Under the pieces are notes generated by a model. That model was not told the DNA's origin. It made no database searches and saw only the letters and a list, made by a program, of their open reading frames with translations. A stretch of DNA of 55,191 nucleotides from Actinomycetota bacterium (GTDB taxonomy: Bacteria > Actinomycetota > Actinomycetes > Streptosporangiales > Streptosporangiaceae): NCBI GenBank assembly GCA_027313705.1, contig DAHVDE010000078.1, positions 1 to 55,191 of the forward strand, in the 5' to 3' direction. Of this stretch, positions 39,576 to 52,473 are shown piece after piece. Every line of letters begins with the position of its first letter. Positions within the stretch are counted from its first letter, which is position 1. Position numbers and translations under genes: made by a program.

Positions 39576-41285
39576 ATGAGCGAACCAGACCTCGCCGAGA
39601 TCTGGGCCAGGTCGCTTAACGACCTCGCTGACATGCAGATCGAGCCGTACCAGCGCGCCTGGCTTCAGCTCACCAGGCCACTTGGCCTGGTCGAGAACAC
39701 GGCGCTGATCGCCACGCCGAACGAGTTCGCCAAGGACCAGCTAGAGAACAGGCTCAGAGTCCTGATCACCAACGCGCTGTCACGTGAACTCGGGCGCAAC
39801 ATCCATCTCGCCGTCATCATCGACCCTGGCCCGGCACCGGCGGCTCCGGCCGCCGACGCCGCCGATCCGCAAGATGCCGCTCCAGAGCCGCTGGGCATCA
39901 GGATCCCGTTCGGCACAAGCACGGGCACCGCGCGATCGGCCGTCGACCAAGACCAGGACGGGCACTGGAACGGCTCCGCCCCTCACCCGACCCTGCCGAG
40001 GCCGCCAGCTCCTTCCGGATTCGGCGTTTCCGCCGGACAGTTCCCGCTTCAGCCCGGGCCTGCCGGACTGCCGCACCTGCCCGCGCCCCGGCCGACTCAG
40101 CCTGGCCGCTCCGATCTGCTTAATCGGGATACCTCCGCCGGGTCCGACCAGATGTCAGGGCGCGGACTAGATAGCTCGGAGCCACGCAGGCCAGCCGACG
40201 GCCGGGCAGGCACCATGCCGGGCCAGCAGGGGATAGCCAGGCCCAACGCCACCAGGCTCAACCCGAAGTACACCTTTGACACCTTCGTCATCGGGTCGAG
40301 CAACAGGTTCGCGCACGCGGCCGCCACAGCGGTAGCAGAGGCACCCGCCAAGGCCTACAACCCGCTTTTCATCTACGGGGACTCAGGACTCGGCAAGACC
40401 CACCTGCTGCACGCCATCGGCCACTACGCGCAGAGCCTGTACCAGGGAGTGCGGGTCAGGTACGTGAGCTCGGAAGAGTTCACCAACGACTTCATCAACA
40501 TGATCAGGGACGGCAAGCAGGACGGCTTCCGCCGCCGCTACCGTGATGTGGACGTGCTGCTCGTGGACGACATCCAGTTTCTGGAGAACAAGGAAGGAAC
40601 TCAGGAGGAGTTCTTCCACACGTTCAACACCTTGCACAACGCGGAGAAGCAGATCGTGATCTCAAGTGACCGGGCGCCCAAGCGCCTGGTCACGCTCGAA
40701 GACCGGCTGCGCAGCCGGTTCGAGTGGGGGCTGCTCACCGACATCCAGCCGCCGGAACTCGAAACCAGAATCGCGATCTTGCGCAAGAAAGCTGTTCAAG
40801 ATCGTCTTAATGCGCCGCCAGAGGCCCTTGAGTACATCGCCAGCCGGATCTCGACCAACATCAGGGAACTTGAGGGGGCGCTGATCAGGGTCAGCGCGTT
40901 CGCCAGCCTGAACCGCCAGTCGGTCGATCTTCAGCTCGCCGAGTTCGTGCTCAAGGACCTCATTCCAGAGTCGCAGGGCCCGGAAATCACGGCCGCGTCG
41001 ATCATGGGCCAGACTGCCTCCTACTTCGGGCTGTCCATCGACGACCTGTGCGGAACCTCGCGATCACGCGTGCTCGTCACTGCCAGGCAGATCGCCATGT
41101 ACCTGTGCCGCGAGCTCACCGACATGTCGCTGCCCAAGATCGGCCAGCAGTTCGGCGGCCGTGACCACACCACGGTCATGCACGCCGAGCGCAAGATCAG
41201 GTCACTGATGGCCGAGCGCCGCTCGATCTACAACCAGGTAACCGAGCTCACCAACAAGATCAAGCAGCACGCCCTGCCCACTTGA
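39576..41285 (+). CDS. dnaA: Chromosomal replication initiator DnaA
   Basis: The 569-residue protein shows all four DnaA domains. Domain I (1-80) starts [14 protein letters not shown] long Pro/Gly-rich domain II runs about 82-225. The AAA+ domain has [16 protein letters not shown] (Walker A, about 267-275) and LLVDDIQFL (Walker B, about 328-336). Domain IV ends with the signature [15 protein letters not shown]. It binds DnaA boxes and melts oriC, located just downstream. GAGGTGA lies nine bases before the ATG. The long domain II is usual in high-GC actinobacteria. Confidence 0.98.
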   Translation: MSEPDLAEIWARSLNDLADMQIEPYQRAWLQLTRPLGLVENTALIATPNEFAKDQLENRLRVLITNALSRELGRNIHLAVIIDPGPAPAAPAADAADPQDAAPEPLGIRIPFGTSTGTARSAVDQDQDGHWNGSAPHPTLPRPPAPSGFGVSAGQFPLQPGPAGLPHLPAPRPTQPGRSDLLNRDTSAGSDQMSGRGLDSSEPRRPADGRAGTMPGQQGIARPNATRLNPKYTFDTFVIGSSNRFAHAAATAVAEAPAKAYNPLFIYGDSGLGKTHLLHAIGHYAQSLYQGVRVRYVSSEEFTNDFINMIRDGKQDGFRRRYRDVDVLLVDDIQFLENKEGTQEEFFHTFNTLHNAEKQIVISSDRAPKRLVTLEDRLRSRFEWGLLTDIQPPELETRIAILRKKAVQDRLNAPPEALEYIASRISTNIRELEGALIRVSAFASLNRQSVDLQLAEFVLKDLIPESQGPEITAASIMGQTASYFGLSIDDLCGTSRSRVLVTARQIAMYLCRELTDMSLPKIGQQFGGRDHTTVMHAERKIRSLMAERRSIYNQVTELTNKIKQHALPT

Positions 41286-41794
41286 CTGCCCGAGGGCTAC
41301 CACCGCTCATCCAGTTGAAGTTAAGCACGCGCCGCAGCGCACCGCCCGCCGGAACAAGTGCCATACGCAAGTGCATGACGTAAGCGACTGACTACGGAAC
41401 GCTGCCGAGCATAACGGTCTGCACACACAGGCTGTGGATGAACTTGTGGACGGACCTGCGGATAGCGAGGCATGAACTGGGATTAGACGGGGGATAACTA
41501 TGAGCTCGCTGCCGCCAAACCGGTTTTCGTCCACAGCAGGCGCCGGTAAGCCACAAGTTTTCCACCTGCCCTGTGCGCTCAGCATCGCTGTTGACCTGCG
41601 AGAACATCGTTATCCCCAGTATCCACCGTCCCTATGACGACTACTTGTTTTAGCAATGGAGAGAGATCAAGACCCAAGTAGCGTCGGCTCGCGACCGACT
41701 CGGCACCGGCACGACAAACCCGCCGGAGGCCACACGCAAGCCTGCCCGGCAGGCTAGGCTTTCGGCGTTTACCAAGACCGAAAGGCGGTCCGCC
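41286..41794. other. oriC: Origin of replication (oriC)
   Basis: The 509-bp dnaA-dnaN spacer carries a dense group of DnaA-box-like 9-mers in both orientations. They are TGTGGATGA 41433, TGTGGACGG 41445, TGCGGATAG 41457, GGGGGATAA 41489, TCGTCCACA 41527, TTTTCCACC 41558, TTATCCCCA 41610 and GTATCCACC 41619. None is perfect but most differ at one or two positions, typical of actinobacterial origins. The location between dnaA and dnaN matches known oriC. A distinct AT-rich unwinding element is not obvious; 41636-41660 is the most AT-rich patch. Confidence 0.88.
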
Positions 41795-42931
41795 GTGCAG
41801 ATCCTCGTCGAACGCGATCTCTTCGCCGATGCGGTTGCCTGGACGGCACGCGCCCTGCCCGCGAGGCCCACCGTGCCCGTGCTAGCCGGGATGCGCCTGA
41901 CGGCCCAGGGCGGCGAACTCACGTTGTCGAGCTTCGACTATGACGTGTCCGCCCTTGCCAAGCTGCCCGTCGATACGCAGGCACCGGGCAGTACGCTGGT
42001 CTCAGGACGTCTGCTCGCGGAGATCAGCAGGAACCTGCCAGGCAAGCCGGTCCAGCTCAACGCTGACGGCGGCCGCGCGGTGCTGACCTGCGGCAGCGCA
42101 ACCTTCAACCTGCTCACCATGCCGGAAGACGAATACCCTGCACTACCGGAAATGCCGCCGGCGGCGGGCACGGTAGGCAGCGACGCGTTCGCCACCGCCG
42201 TGAGCCAGACCGCGGTGGCCGCAGGTCGCGATGACACACTCCCCTCGCTCACCGGCGTGCGCATCGAAATCGAAGGTGACACGCTCACCTTGATCTCCAC
42301 CGACAGGTACAGGCTCGCCGTCAGGGAACTCCGCTGGAACCCGGCACGATCCGACCTTTCTGCCGCCGTGCTCGTCCCTGCCAAGGCACTTACCGATACC
42401 GCCAAGTCCCTCACCACGTCTGCGGAGATCTCGATCGCGCTCGCCCTGCCAGGCGAGGAAGGGTCCGGCGGCGACGGCATGATCGGATTCGAGGCTGGCG
42501 GCCGCCGCACCACCACCAGGCTGCTAAGCGGCGAGTTCCCCAGGTACCGCAACCTGCTGCCGAGCACGGTGAACGCCACCGCCGAGTTGTCCACCGCTAC
42601 CCTCATCGAGGCGGTACGCCGTGTCTCGCTGGTAGCCGAGCGCAACACCGCGGTAAGGCTCAGCTTCACCTCAGAACAGCTCATGCTCGAGGCGGGCACC
42701 GGCGACGAGGCGCAGGCCGACGAGGTGATCGATGCCACCTTCGAGGGTGAGGATCTCTCGATCGCCTTCAACCCTACGTACCTGCTCGACGGCCTGGCCG
42801 CGATGGACAGCGACACGACCAGGATCGCGTTCACCGAGGCAGGCAAGCCTGCGCTGCTCACCGGCAAGCCTGGCCCTGACGGCAACCCCGACTACCGCTA
42901 CCTGCTGATGCCGTTCAGGCTCAACAGCTAG
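41795..42931 (+). CDS. dnaN: DNA polymerase III beta subunit (sliding clamp)
   Basis: The 378-residue protein has the clamp pattern of three repeated domains. Recognisable blocks are LFADAVAWTARALPARPTVPVLAGM near the start, DEYPALPEMP, LPSLTGVRIE, STDRYRLAVREL and the ending YRYLLMPFRL. It encircles DNA as a dimer and tethers the polymerase. Start GTG (VQILVERD). It overlaps the recF start by one base. No gnd gene intervenes between dnaN and recF, unlike in Streptomyces. Confidence 0.97.
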   Translation: MQILVERDLFADAVAWTARALPARPTVPVLAGMRLTAQGGELTLSSFDYDVSALAKLPVDTQAPGSTLVSGRLLAEISRNLPGKPVQLNADGGRAVLTCGSATFNLLTMPEDEYPALPEMPPAAGTVGSDAFATAVSQTAVAAGRDDTLPSLTGVRIEIEGDTLTLISTDRYRLAVRELRWNPARSDLSAAVLVPAKALTDTAKSLTTSAEISIALALPGEEGSGGDGMIGFEAGGRRTTTRLLSGEFPRYRNLLPSTVNATAELSTATLIEAVRRVSLVAERNTAVRLSFTSEQLMLEAGTGDEAQADEVIDATFEGEDLSIAFNPTYLLDGLAAMDSDTTRIAFTEAGKPALLTGKPGPDGNPDYRYLLMPFRLNS

Positions 42932-44047
42932 TGCACCTCGTAAGACTGGCGCTCACCGATTTCCGCAGTTACGAGTCGGCCGACGTCGAGCTTGGCCCTG
43001 GCGTCACCACATTCACAGGACCCAACGGGGCAGGCAAGACCAATCTCATCGAGGCCGCCTGCTACCTGGCCAGCTTCAGCAGTCACCGGGTTGCGGCCGA
43101 CACCGCGCTCATCCGGTCAGGTACCCAGCGGGCCATACTGCGGGCCTCGGTCAGGTCACAGGCGCGCGACAGCCTGGTGGAGATCGAGCTCAATGCCGGC
43201 AAGGCCAACCGGGTCAGGCTCAACCGGGTGCCCATGGCCAGGCCGAGGGACGTGCTCGGCACGCTGCGGTGCGTGCTGTTCGCGCCAGAGGACCTCGCGA
43301 TCGTCAAGGGTGACCCCGCCGAGCGGCGCAGGTACCTCGACGACCTCCTGGTCACCAGCAGGCCCAGGTACGCCGCCGTGCGATCGGAGTACGAGCGCGT
43401 CGTCAAGCAGCGCTCGGCGCTGCTCAAATCGGCCAGGTCCGCTGGCCGGGTGCCTGCCGGGCTCGATGTCTGGGACGAGCAGCTTGTCACCAGGGGCGCC
43501 GAGCTCACCGAGGGCAGGCTCAAACTGACCGCCGCCCTGCGCCAGAAGGTCGCCGACAGCTATGCCGACGTCGCTGCGGGCGACCGCGGCGCGATGATCA
43601 GCTACCGGCAGGGCTCTGAGCGGTCGGCGGTCTTCGACCCGGAGCCTGAGCCAGGCAAGCTCAGGGCGCACCTGGCCGAGTCGCTCGAGCGACTGCGCCG
43701 GGCCGAGCTCGAGCGCGGAGTCTGCCTGGCCGGACCGCACAGGGACGAACTCGAGTTGCGGATCGGCGAGCTGCCCGCACGCGGCTACGCTAGCCAGGGG
43801 GAATCCTGGTCGCTCGCCCTGGCGCTGCGGCTGGCTGCCTTCGGCCTGCTGCGCGCCGACGGCGAGGATCCCGTGCTCATGCTCGACGACGTATTCGCCG
43901 AGCTCGACACCGGCCGCAGGGAACGGCTGGCCGAGCTCGCGGTCGCCGCCGAGCAGGTCCTGGTGACGGCTGCGGTCACGACGGACGTGCCGGCCAGGCT
44001 GGTGGAGTGCAGTGCCGCTTACTCGGTAGCTGGCGGGGTGGTGAAAC

Positions 44048-44055
<8 letters not shown>
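42931..44055 (+). CDS. recF: DNA replication and repair protein RecF
   Basis: The 374-residue SMC-like ATPase has FTGPNGAGKTNLIEAACYLA (Walker A), GASQGESWSLALALRLA-type signature (seen as YASQGESWSLALALRL) and PVLMLDDVFAELD (Walker B). It loads RecA at gaps with RecO and RecR. The GTG start MHLVRLALTDFRSYESADVELGPG matches the family. It overlaps both the dnaN stop and the next gene, so the three are translationally linked. Confidence 0.96.
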
Positions 44056-46710
<2,655 letters not shown>

Positions 46711-46719
46711 GAGAACTTT

Positions 46720-49302
46720 GTGACTATCGACATTTCCGAGGCCGACGGCACCGGCGGCGGGCGGTTCGAACCGGTCGACATCCAGGTCGAGATGCAGCGA
46801 AGCTACATCGACTACGCGATGTCGGTCATCGTCGGCCGCGCGCTTCCCGACGTGCGCGACGGCCTCAAGCCCGTGCACGTCCGAGTGCTATACGCCATGT
46901 ACGACGGCGGGTACCGGCCTGACCGCGGCCACTCCAAGTGCTCGCGGGTGGTCGGCGACGTCATGGGCCAGTATCACCCGCACGGCGACTCCGCGATTTA
47001 CGACACGCTGGTCAGGCTCGCGCAGACCTGGTCGATGCGGATGCCGCTGGTGGACGGGCACGGGAACTTCGGCTCCCCTGGCAACGATCCGCCCGCCGCG
47101 ATGCGGTACACGGAATGCCGTCTCGCCCCGCTCGCGATGGAGATGCTGCGGGACATCGATAAGGAAACCGTTGATTTCCGGCCAAATTACGACGGCCGTT
47201 CAGCGGAGCCCGTGGTGCTTCCTGCCAGGTTCCCGAACCTGCTGGTCAATGGCTCAGAGGGCATCGCCGTCGGCATGGCCACCAAGATCCCGCCGCACAA
47301 CCTGCGGGAGGTTGCCTCGGGCGTCGAGTGGTACCTGGACAACTTCGATGCCACCGACGAGGAGTTGCTTGAGGCGCTGATCGAACGGATCAAGGCCCCC
47401 GATTTTCCGACTTACGGTCAGATCGTCGGCCGGCGCGGCATTTCCGATGCCTACCGGACCGGGCGCGGCTCGATCACGATGCGCGCCGTCGTGGAGATCG
47501 ACGAAGACCGCCGCGGCCGGACGACTCTGGTTGTCAAGGAGCTGCCCTACCAGGTCAACCCGGACAATCTCGCCGCGAAGATCGACGAGCTCTCCAAGGA
47601 CGGCCGGGTCGCCGGCATCGCCGACGTGCAGGACCTGAGCAGTTCGCGTACCGGGCAGCAGCTTGTGATCGTGCTCAAGCGGGACGCGGTCGCCAAGGTC
47701 GTGCTCAACAACCTGTACAAGCACACCCAGCTGCAGGAGACCTTCGGGGCGAACATGCTCGCCCTGGTCGACGGCGTGCCCCGCACCTTGCGCCTGGACC
47801 AGATGATCAGGTACTGGGTCACGCACCAGATCGAGGTCATCGTCAGGCGGACCAGGTATCTGCTTCGCAAGGCACAAGAGCGGGCTCACATCCTGTCCGC
47901 GCTGATCAAGGCCATCGACCAGATCGACGCCGTCATCGCGCTGATCAGGGCAAGCGAGTCAGCGGCCGTCGCACAGCAGGGCCTGATGGACACGCTCGAA
48001 ATCGACGAGATACAGGCCAGGGCCATCCTCGACATGCAGCTGCGCAAGCTGGCGGCGCTCGAGCGGCAGCAGCTCATCGACGAATACGAAGAGCTGATGG
48101 CGCAGATCGCCGACTACGAGGCGATCCTGGCCTCGCCGCAGCGGCAGCGGCAGATAATCGGGACCGAGCTAGCCGAGATCACCGCCAAATACGGTGACGA
48201 CCGGCGTACTGTGCTCATCGCCTGGGACGGCGAGGTCTCAGAGGCTGACCTGATCGCGGAGGAAGATGTCGTCGTCACCATCACCAGGGGCGGCTACGCC
48301 AAGCGCACCAAGACCGGCCTGTACCGGGCGCAGCGGCGCGGCGGCAAGGGGGTGCGGGGCGCGCAGCTGCGCACCGACGACATTGTCGAGCACTTCTTCG
48401 TGACCTCGACGCACCACTGGATCTTGTTCTTCACCAACAAGGGACGGGTATACCGCGCCAAGGGGTACGAACTGCCCGACGCCGCGCGGGACGCTCGCGG
48501 GCAGCACGTAGCCAACTTGCTGGCGTTCCAGCCGGACGAGCGGATCGCCGAGGTACTGGCGCTACCCGACTACGGTGTCGCGCCCTACCTGGTGCTCGCC
48601 ACAGCGTCCGGGCTGGTCAAGAAGTCACGGCTGAGCGAGTTCGACTCGTCCCGTGCAGGCGGGATCATCGCGGTCAACCTGCGCGAGGACGACGAGGTTA
48701 TCGCTGCCAGGCTGGTCTCACCCGAGCAGGACCTGTTGCTGGTGAGCAAGCACGCCCAGGCGATCAGGTTCCACGCGGACGACGATGCGCTGCGGCCAAT
48801 GGGCCGGGCTACCTCAGGCGTGATCGGCATGCGATTCACCAACGGCGACCAGCTACTCGGAATGCACGTGATCGACGCAGGCGCCGATCCTGACGTGCTC
48901 GTGGCCACCGGCGGCGGTTACGCGAAGCGGACGCCGGCCGACATGTATCCGGTTCAAGGCCGCGGCGGGCTCGGCGTGGTGACGGCGAGGATCGTCGAGG
49001 CGCGGGGCGAGCTGATCGGCGCCCTGATGGTGGGCCCGGAAGACGAGGTCTTCGCGATCACCTCGGCCGGCGGCGTGATCAGGACCGCCGCTGCCGAGAT
49101 CAAGCAATCGAGCCGGCAGACGATGGGGGTCAGGCTGGTAAACCTGGCTTCAGGCCAGACGCTCGTCGCGATCGCGCGTAACGAGGAGATCGCCGAGCAG
49201 GATGAAGTCTCCGAGCAAGGTGACGCAGAAGAGGCAGCGAGCGAGGAAAACGTGACAGAACCGGGCAATGCGGGGCAGGGCGTCAGTGCTAAGGAAGACT
49301 GA
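46720..49302 (+). CDS. gyrA: DNA gyrase subunit A
   Basis: The 860-residue protein has the breakage-reunion domain with catalytic Tyr130 ([10 protein letters not shown]) and the quinolone region [14 protein letters not shown]. There Ser91 and Asp95 are the drug-sensitive residues. The C-terminal beta-pinwheel has the GyrA box QRRGGKG. A Glu-rich tail ends the protein. The GTG start (TIDISEADG) has AGGAGAA seven bases upstream. It is co-transcribed with gyrB. Confidence 0.97.
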   Translation: MTIDISEADGTGGGRFEPVDIQVEMQRSYIDYAMSVIVGRALPDVRDGLKPVHVRVLYAMYDGGYRPDRGHSKCSRVVGDVMGQYHPHGDSAIYDTLVRLAQTWSMRMPLVDGHGNFGSPGNDPPAAMRYTECRLAPLAMEMLRDIDKETVDFRPNYDGRSAEPVVLPARFPNLLVNGSEGIAVGMATKIPPHNLREVASGVEWYLDNFDATDEELLEALIERIKAPDFPTYGQIVGRRGISDAYRTGRGSITMRAVVEIDEDRRGRTTLVVKELPYQVNPDNLAAKIDELSKDGRVAGIADVQDLSSSRTGQQLVIVLKRDAVAKVVLNNLYKHTQLQETFGANMLALVDGVPRTLRLDQMIRYWVTHQIEVIVRRTRYLLRKAQERAHILSALIKAIDQIDAVIALIRASESAAVAQQGLMDTLEIDEIQARAILDMQLRKLAALERQQLIDEYEELMAQIADYEAILASPQRQRQIIGTELAEITAKYGDDRRTVLIAWDGEVSEADLIAEEDVVVTITRGGYAKRTKTGLYRAQRRGGKGVRGAQLRTDDIVEHFFVTSTHHWILFFTNKGRVYRAKGYELPDAARDARGQHVANLLAFQPDERIAEVLALPDYGVAPYLVLATASGLVKKSRLSEFDSSRAGGIIAVNLREDDEVIAARLVSPEQDLLLVSKHAQAIRFHADDDALRPMGRATSGVIGMRFTNGDQLLGMHVIDAGADPDVLVATGGGYAKRTPADMYPVQGRGGLGVVTARIVEARGELIGALMVGPEDEVFAITSAGGVIRTAAAEIKQSSRQTMGVRLVNLASGQTLVAIARNEEIAEQDEVSEQGDAEEAASEENVTEPGNAGQGVSAKED

Positions 49303-49440
49303 CCCGGCATCTGTGCTGCTCGCAACTATTTCGGGCGCTGGATCGTCTTGAGTTGTGTCTATCGTGACGATCCGGCTATCTACGGCGCGGGCACCGCGAG
49401 TGACGGATAATGTCGAGATAGCACATAGGCGGGAGGACGG

Positions 49441-51009
49441 GTGGACGACAGCGTAGATCCAGCAGTGGCTGTGGCCGGGACGGCAGGCAGCATGGCTGCT
49501 GAGCAGCAGACGGTCGTCCGCGATCAGGTCGACACGAGCAAGGACAGCGGAACCGGGGAGGCGTCGGGTTCGGACGCGAAACCGCGCAGTTCGTCGGTAT
49601 TCGATGGCTCAAAGGAACCGGTAACTGCGTCGAGGACGTCGCCGGTCCGGGCGTCGGCCAAGTCATCCGCGTCCGGGGTTACACCGCCGCCCGCCTCTGC
49701 GGCCAGCGTCGCCGCTTCGCCTCGGCCGGCCAGTCCCAGGTTTGTTCCCGCCGACTCCGCGAAGTCAGCGAAGGGCGCCTCCAAGGAGTCTGTCGAGGCC
49801 CCGGCCGACCCGAACGCAAGCGTCGAAGGAGTTCTGCCGCTTCCGAAGTCCGGAAAATCGGGCGCTGACGCCGACCTGCCTGCTGGTCACGACGACAGCA
49901 GCGGTCGCCCGATCTCTCCGTCGGGGACTGCGGCGCCGCCCCCCGCGGTCAACGTGCCTGATCTTGGGCCATCGAGTGCGGCCACCCTCGCGGCGGCCGC
50001 ACTGGCCGGGGACTCGGCAGCCTCTGGCTACACGCCGGCGAGCTACTCAGACTATTCGCCCGCAGGCTACACCTCGTCGCGTGACTCGGTCTGGCCGAGC
50101 ACGCCGTCCTCGTCGCGGGACACCCGCCAGGCGGCGGCCGGCTTCCCGCCCGCTGAAGCGGACAGTTCACGGACTTCGGCCGGCTACGTGCCGGCCGACC
50201 CGGCACCCGCCGCGTCAGCCTGGCCGTCCGCGAGCGGACGTTCTTCAGCGTCTTGGACCAGCCAGGAGCCCACCTCAGGAAAGATCGGCTATTCGCCTTC
50301 TGGCAGTCAGCGGCCAGAAACCGGCCATGCTGCCGCTTCTGCCGCAGGCGCCGCAGTCGGTGCCGCCGCAGCGGGCATTGCGGCAGGCGCGCAGTTCCCT
50401 GGACGGATGGTCGCCGGTAAGGCACCATCACGGTCGGCGTCGTCGGCCGAAGACCTGGTATCCAAGCTCAAGGCACCTTTCTCGACTGCGACCAAGAAAC
50501 GCAAGCCGTCAGAGGTACCGGGGCAGGCCGACTCCGCGAGGACCAGCATGGCATCGACTGTCAGATCCAAGCCAACCGCCGCCAACCGCCCGGTTGCAGC
50601 CGCCGCTGACAGGTTTTCTCGTCAGCCAGGGTCGGAGTCGCACCGTGACGCTCAACTCGTCCTGTCGAGGATAGAACCCTGGTCGGTGATGAAGTTCAGC
50701 TTCATCATCTCCCTTGTCGGCTGGATTGTGCTCTTCGTTGCGGTTGCGCTGCTCTATTACGCGCTGCGCTCCTTCGGGGTCTTCCAGTACCTGGAGCAGA
50801 CCGTATCCACGGTCACCTCGTCGAAGGGCAGCGCCGGCTCGAACGCGGCAGCATGGTTCTCGGCGTCCACCGTGCTCGGCTTCACGATGCTGGTCGGTGC
50901 GATCAATGTCGTCATGTTCACTGCCCTGGCTACCGTGGGCGCGGTCATCTACAACCTAGTGACGCGGATCGCCGGAGGGGTCGAGGTTACCTTGCGTGAG
51001 GCCGACTAA
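49441..51009 (+). CDS. DUF3566 domain membrane protein
   Basis: The 522-residue protein has a long disordered N-terminal region (about 1-395) rich in Ser, Ala and Pro, and a C-terminal DUF3566 domain. That domain has AQLVLSRIEPWSVMKFSFII, a first membrane helix (VGWIVLFVAVALLYYAL), a loop and a second helix (LVGAINVVMFTALATVGAVIYNL), ending with GGVEVTLREAD. The gene regularly follows gyrA in actinobacteria. Function is unknown. The start GTG has GGGAGGACGG directly upstream. Confidence 0.88.
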   Translation: MDDSVDPAVAVAGTAGSMAAEQQTVVRDQVDTSKDSGTGEASGSDAKPRSSSVFDGSKEPVTASRTSPVRASAKSSASGVTPPPASAASVAASPRPASPRFVPADSAKSAKGASKESVEAPADPNASVEGVLPLPKSGKSGADADLPAGHDDSSGRPISPSGTAAPPPAVNVPDLGPSSAATLAAAALAGDSAASGYTPASYSDYSPAGYTSSRDSVWPSTPSSSRDTRQAAAGFPPAEADSSRTSAGYVPADPAPAASAWPSASGRSSASWTSQEPTSGKIGYSPSGSQRPETGHAAASAAGAAVGAAAAGIAAGAQFPGRMVAGKAPSRSASSAEDLVSKLKAPFSTATKKRKPSEVPGQADSARTSMASTVRSKPTAANRPVAAAADRFSRQPGSESHRDAQLVLSRIEPWSVMKFSFIISLVGWIVLFVAVALLYYALRSFGVFQYLEQTVSTVTSSKGSAGSNAAAWFSASTVLGFTMLVGAINVVMFTALATVGAVIYNLVTRIAGGVEVTLREAD

Positions 51010-51113
51010 TTCCGAGCCCGTTTCGCGTTAGCCCGCGCGGTGCGGTAATCTATCTCGGCGCGGTCAGTTAGTGTTCCCGGTGAGACAAGGGTTCAAACTG
51101 CTCCCGCGCTCCG

Positions 51114-51187
51114 GGGCCTGTAGCTCAGGCGGTTAGAGCGCTTCCCTGATAAGGAAGAGGTCCGAGGTTCAAGTCCTCGCAGGCCCA
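51114..51187 (+). tRNA. tRNA-Ile(GAT)
   Basis: A 74-nt cloverleaf has acceptor GGGCCTG/CAGGCCC with discriminator A. D-arm GCTC/GAGC, anticodon stem CTTCC/GGAAG with loop CTGATAA (anticodon GAT), and T-arm CGAGG/CCTCG with TTCAAGT are all present. It follows gyrA and the DUF3566 gene, as in many actinobacteria. An integrase relic begins 36 bp downstream, so this tRNA was probably an integration site. Confidence 0.96.
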
Positions 51188-51222
51188 CTCACGAATCAGC
51201 AGGTCAGAGGCCGTTTCCCGGT

Positions 51223-52116
51223 CTATCTGACAGCCCGCCACTTGAGTTGAGTGGCACTTTGAGTGGCAAGATCGCTAGGGGCTGCCGGTTCGGTGGCGGT
51301 CAGGATGCGGTCGAGCAGCGGAACTCCTGAGTGCGGGCTCACCGCGCGGCGCTCGGCGACGGCGTCCTGCCACAGCTTTTCGAGCACCTCGCAGAGTTGC
51401 TGTCGCATCTCCGGCGTGACGTGGGTGTAGATCTGGTCCATGCCCTGCATGGCGTGACCGCGCCGATCCATCTGGATCGCCGGACGCGCGCCGTCCCGCG
51501 CAGCCGAGGGGGAAACGGCGAATGTGATCACGCCGTTCCAGGCATTGCTCCCGGCAGTCTTGACGATCTCGGAGTACAGCGCCCCGCGCTTCAGCGCGGA
51601 CTCAGCGACGCCTGCCCGCCTTGCGATATCGCGTAGCTGATCCATCCGGTCTTGCTCCGAGCGCGGCCCAGTCTGCCCAATTAGCCTCTTGGTTTCCTCG
51701 CCGCTGCGGATGTCAGTCACGGCGAACCGCAGCCGGCGTTCGAGACGGTCGGCCCTTCGCGGCGGCTGGAGCATCCAGACGGCAGCGCAGGCGTTCTCCA
51801 AAGCGGCCCGCACCAGTGAGTATGGCGCGTACATGTGGATCACCCGCGCATCCTGGAGCAGGGACCGCAGGCAGTGGAGGTGGTCGACAGCGTGGCTGAG
51901 CGAATGCCAGGCCGCGTGGCTGAGGTGGTAAGGGTCCAGCATGTCGTCGTCAGCGCGCAGCGGGCTGCCGCGTTGCGGCTCGGGGCGGCTGGCTGTCGGG
52001 TCGATCCTGGCCAGCCAGCCATCCAACACGCCGAGCTGGCGCAATAGTTGCAGGTAGTGCGGCCTGTCTCGCTCTTCCACTGCGACACGGTACGGAGGCA
52101 GCGGGCCAAACTCCAC
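51223..52116 (-). pseudogene. Chimeric frame: unknown protein fused to integrase C-terminus
   Basis: The 297-codon frame has two unrelated parts. Residues 1 to about 205 are a helical protein of unknown function (HSLSHAVDHLHCLRSLLQDA, MYAPYSLVRAALENACAAVWML), similar in style to actinobacterial hypothetical proteins. From about 212 to the end is a tyrosine-recombinase C-terminus, MDRRGHAMQGMDQIYTHVTP, with the late catalytic His221 and nucleophile Tyr230 but no Arg or His-x-x-Arg boxes. It ends 36 bp from the tRNA-Ile 3' end. A deletion has evidently fused the two genes. Whether the chimera is expressed is unknown; it cannot be a recombinase. Confidence 0.7.
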
Positions 52117-52155
52117 CGAAATAGCATTGCGATCTATGCAAGGCGATTGGCGGGA

Positions 52156-52368
52156 GTGCCTTGCGCAGCGAGAAACCGGTTGCGGGAGCCGAAGCAGCGG
52201 CGCAGACTGACCAAGGCCGGGAGACCCCGCCCGGACTGCCCCTGCGGGCGCACGTATGGCGGCAGGCAGCGACCGCCGGACGCCTGCGGGACCTATGCCC
52301 TAGACGGCCGACTCACCACCGGATGGTCCGTCACGTTCGGGTCTGCGCGGTGCGACATCTGCCTTTGA
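52156..52368 (+). CDS. Small cysteine-rich protein or fragment
   Basis: A 70-codon frame from a GTG encodes RPRPDCPCGRTYGGRQ, then PDACGTYALDG and the end SARCDICL. The Cys pairs (C-x-C, C, C-x2-C) could form a zinc ribbon and codon bias is good from residue 12 onward. No family is recognised. It lies between the chimeric frame and the OLD-like gene, on the same strand as the latter, ending 105 bp before it. It may be a fragment. Confidence 0.35.
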   Translation: MPCAARNRLREPKQRRRLTKAGRPRPDCPCGRTYGGRQRPPDACGTYALDGRLTTGWSVTFGSARCDICL

Positions 52369-52473
52369 CGACTGGTCACAGGCTCGTTACTGTCTGCTCA
52401 GTTGAGGGCGGTGGTGGTACTCCGTTATGGAGGACCTCCGTAGCCGGGATGCGCTGACTGGGAGGTTCTGGCC

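Noticed and set aside
39196-39634. Minus-strand Cys/Ala/Val repeat peptide frames upstream of dnaA
   Set aside because: They are translations of the 14-bp tandem array and of dnaA antisense; the repeat is better explained as a DNA-level element.
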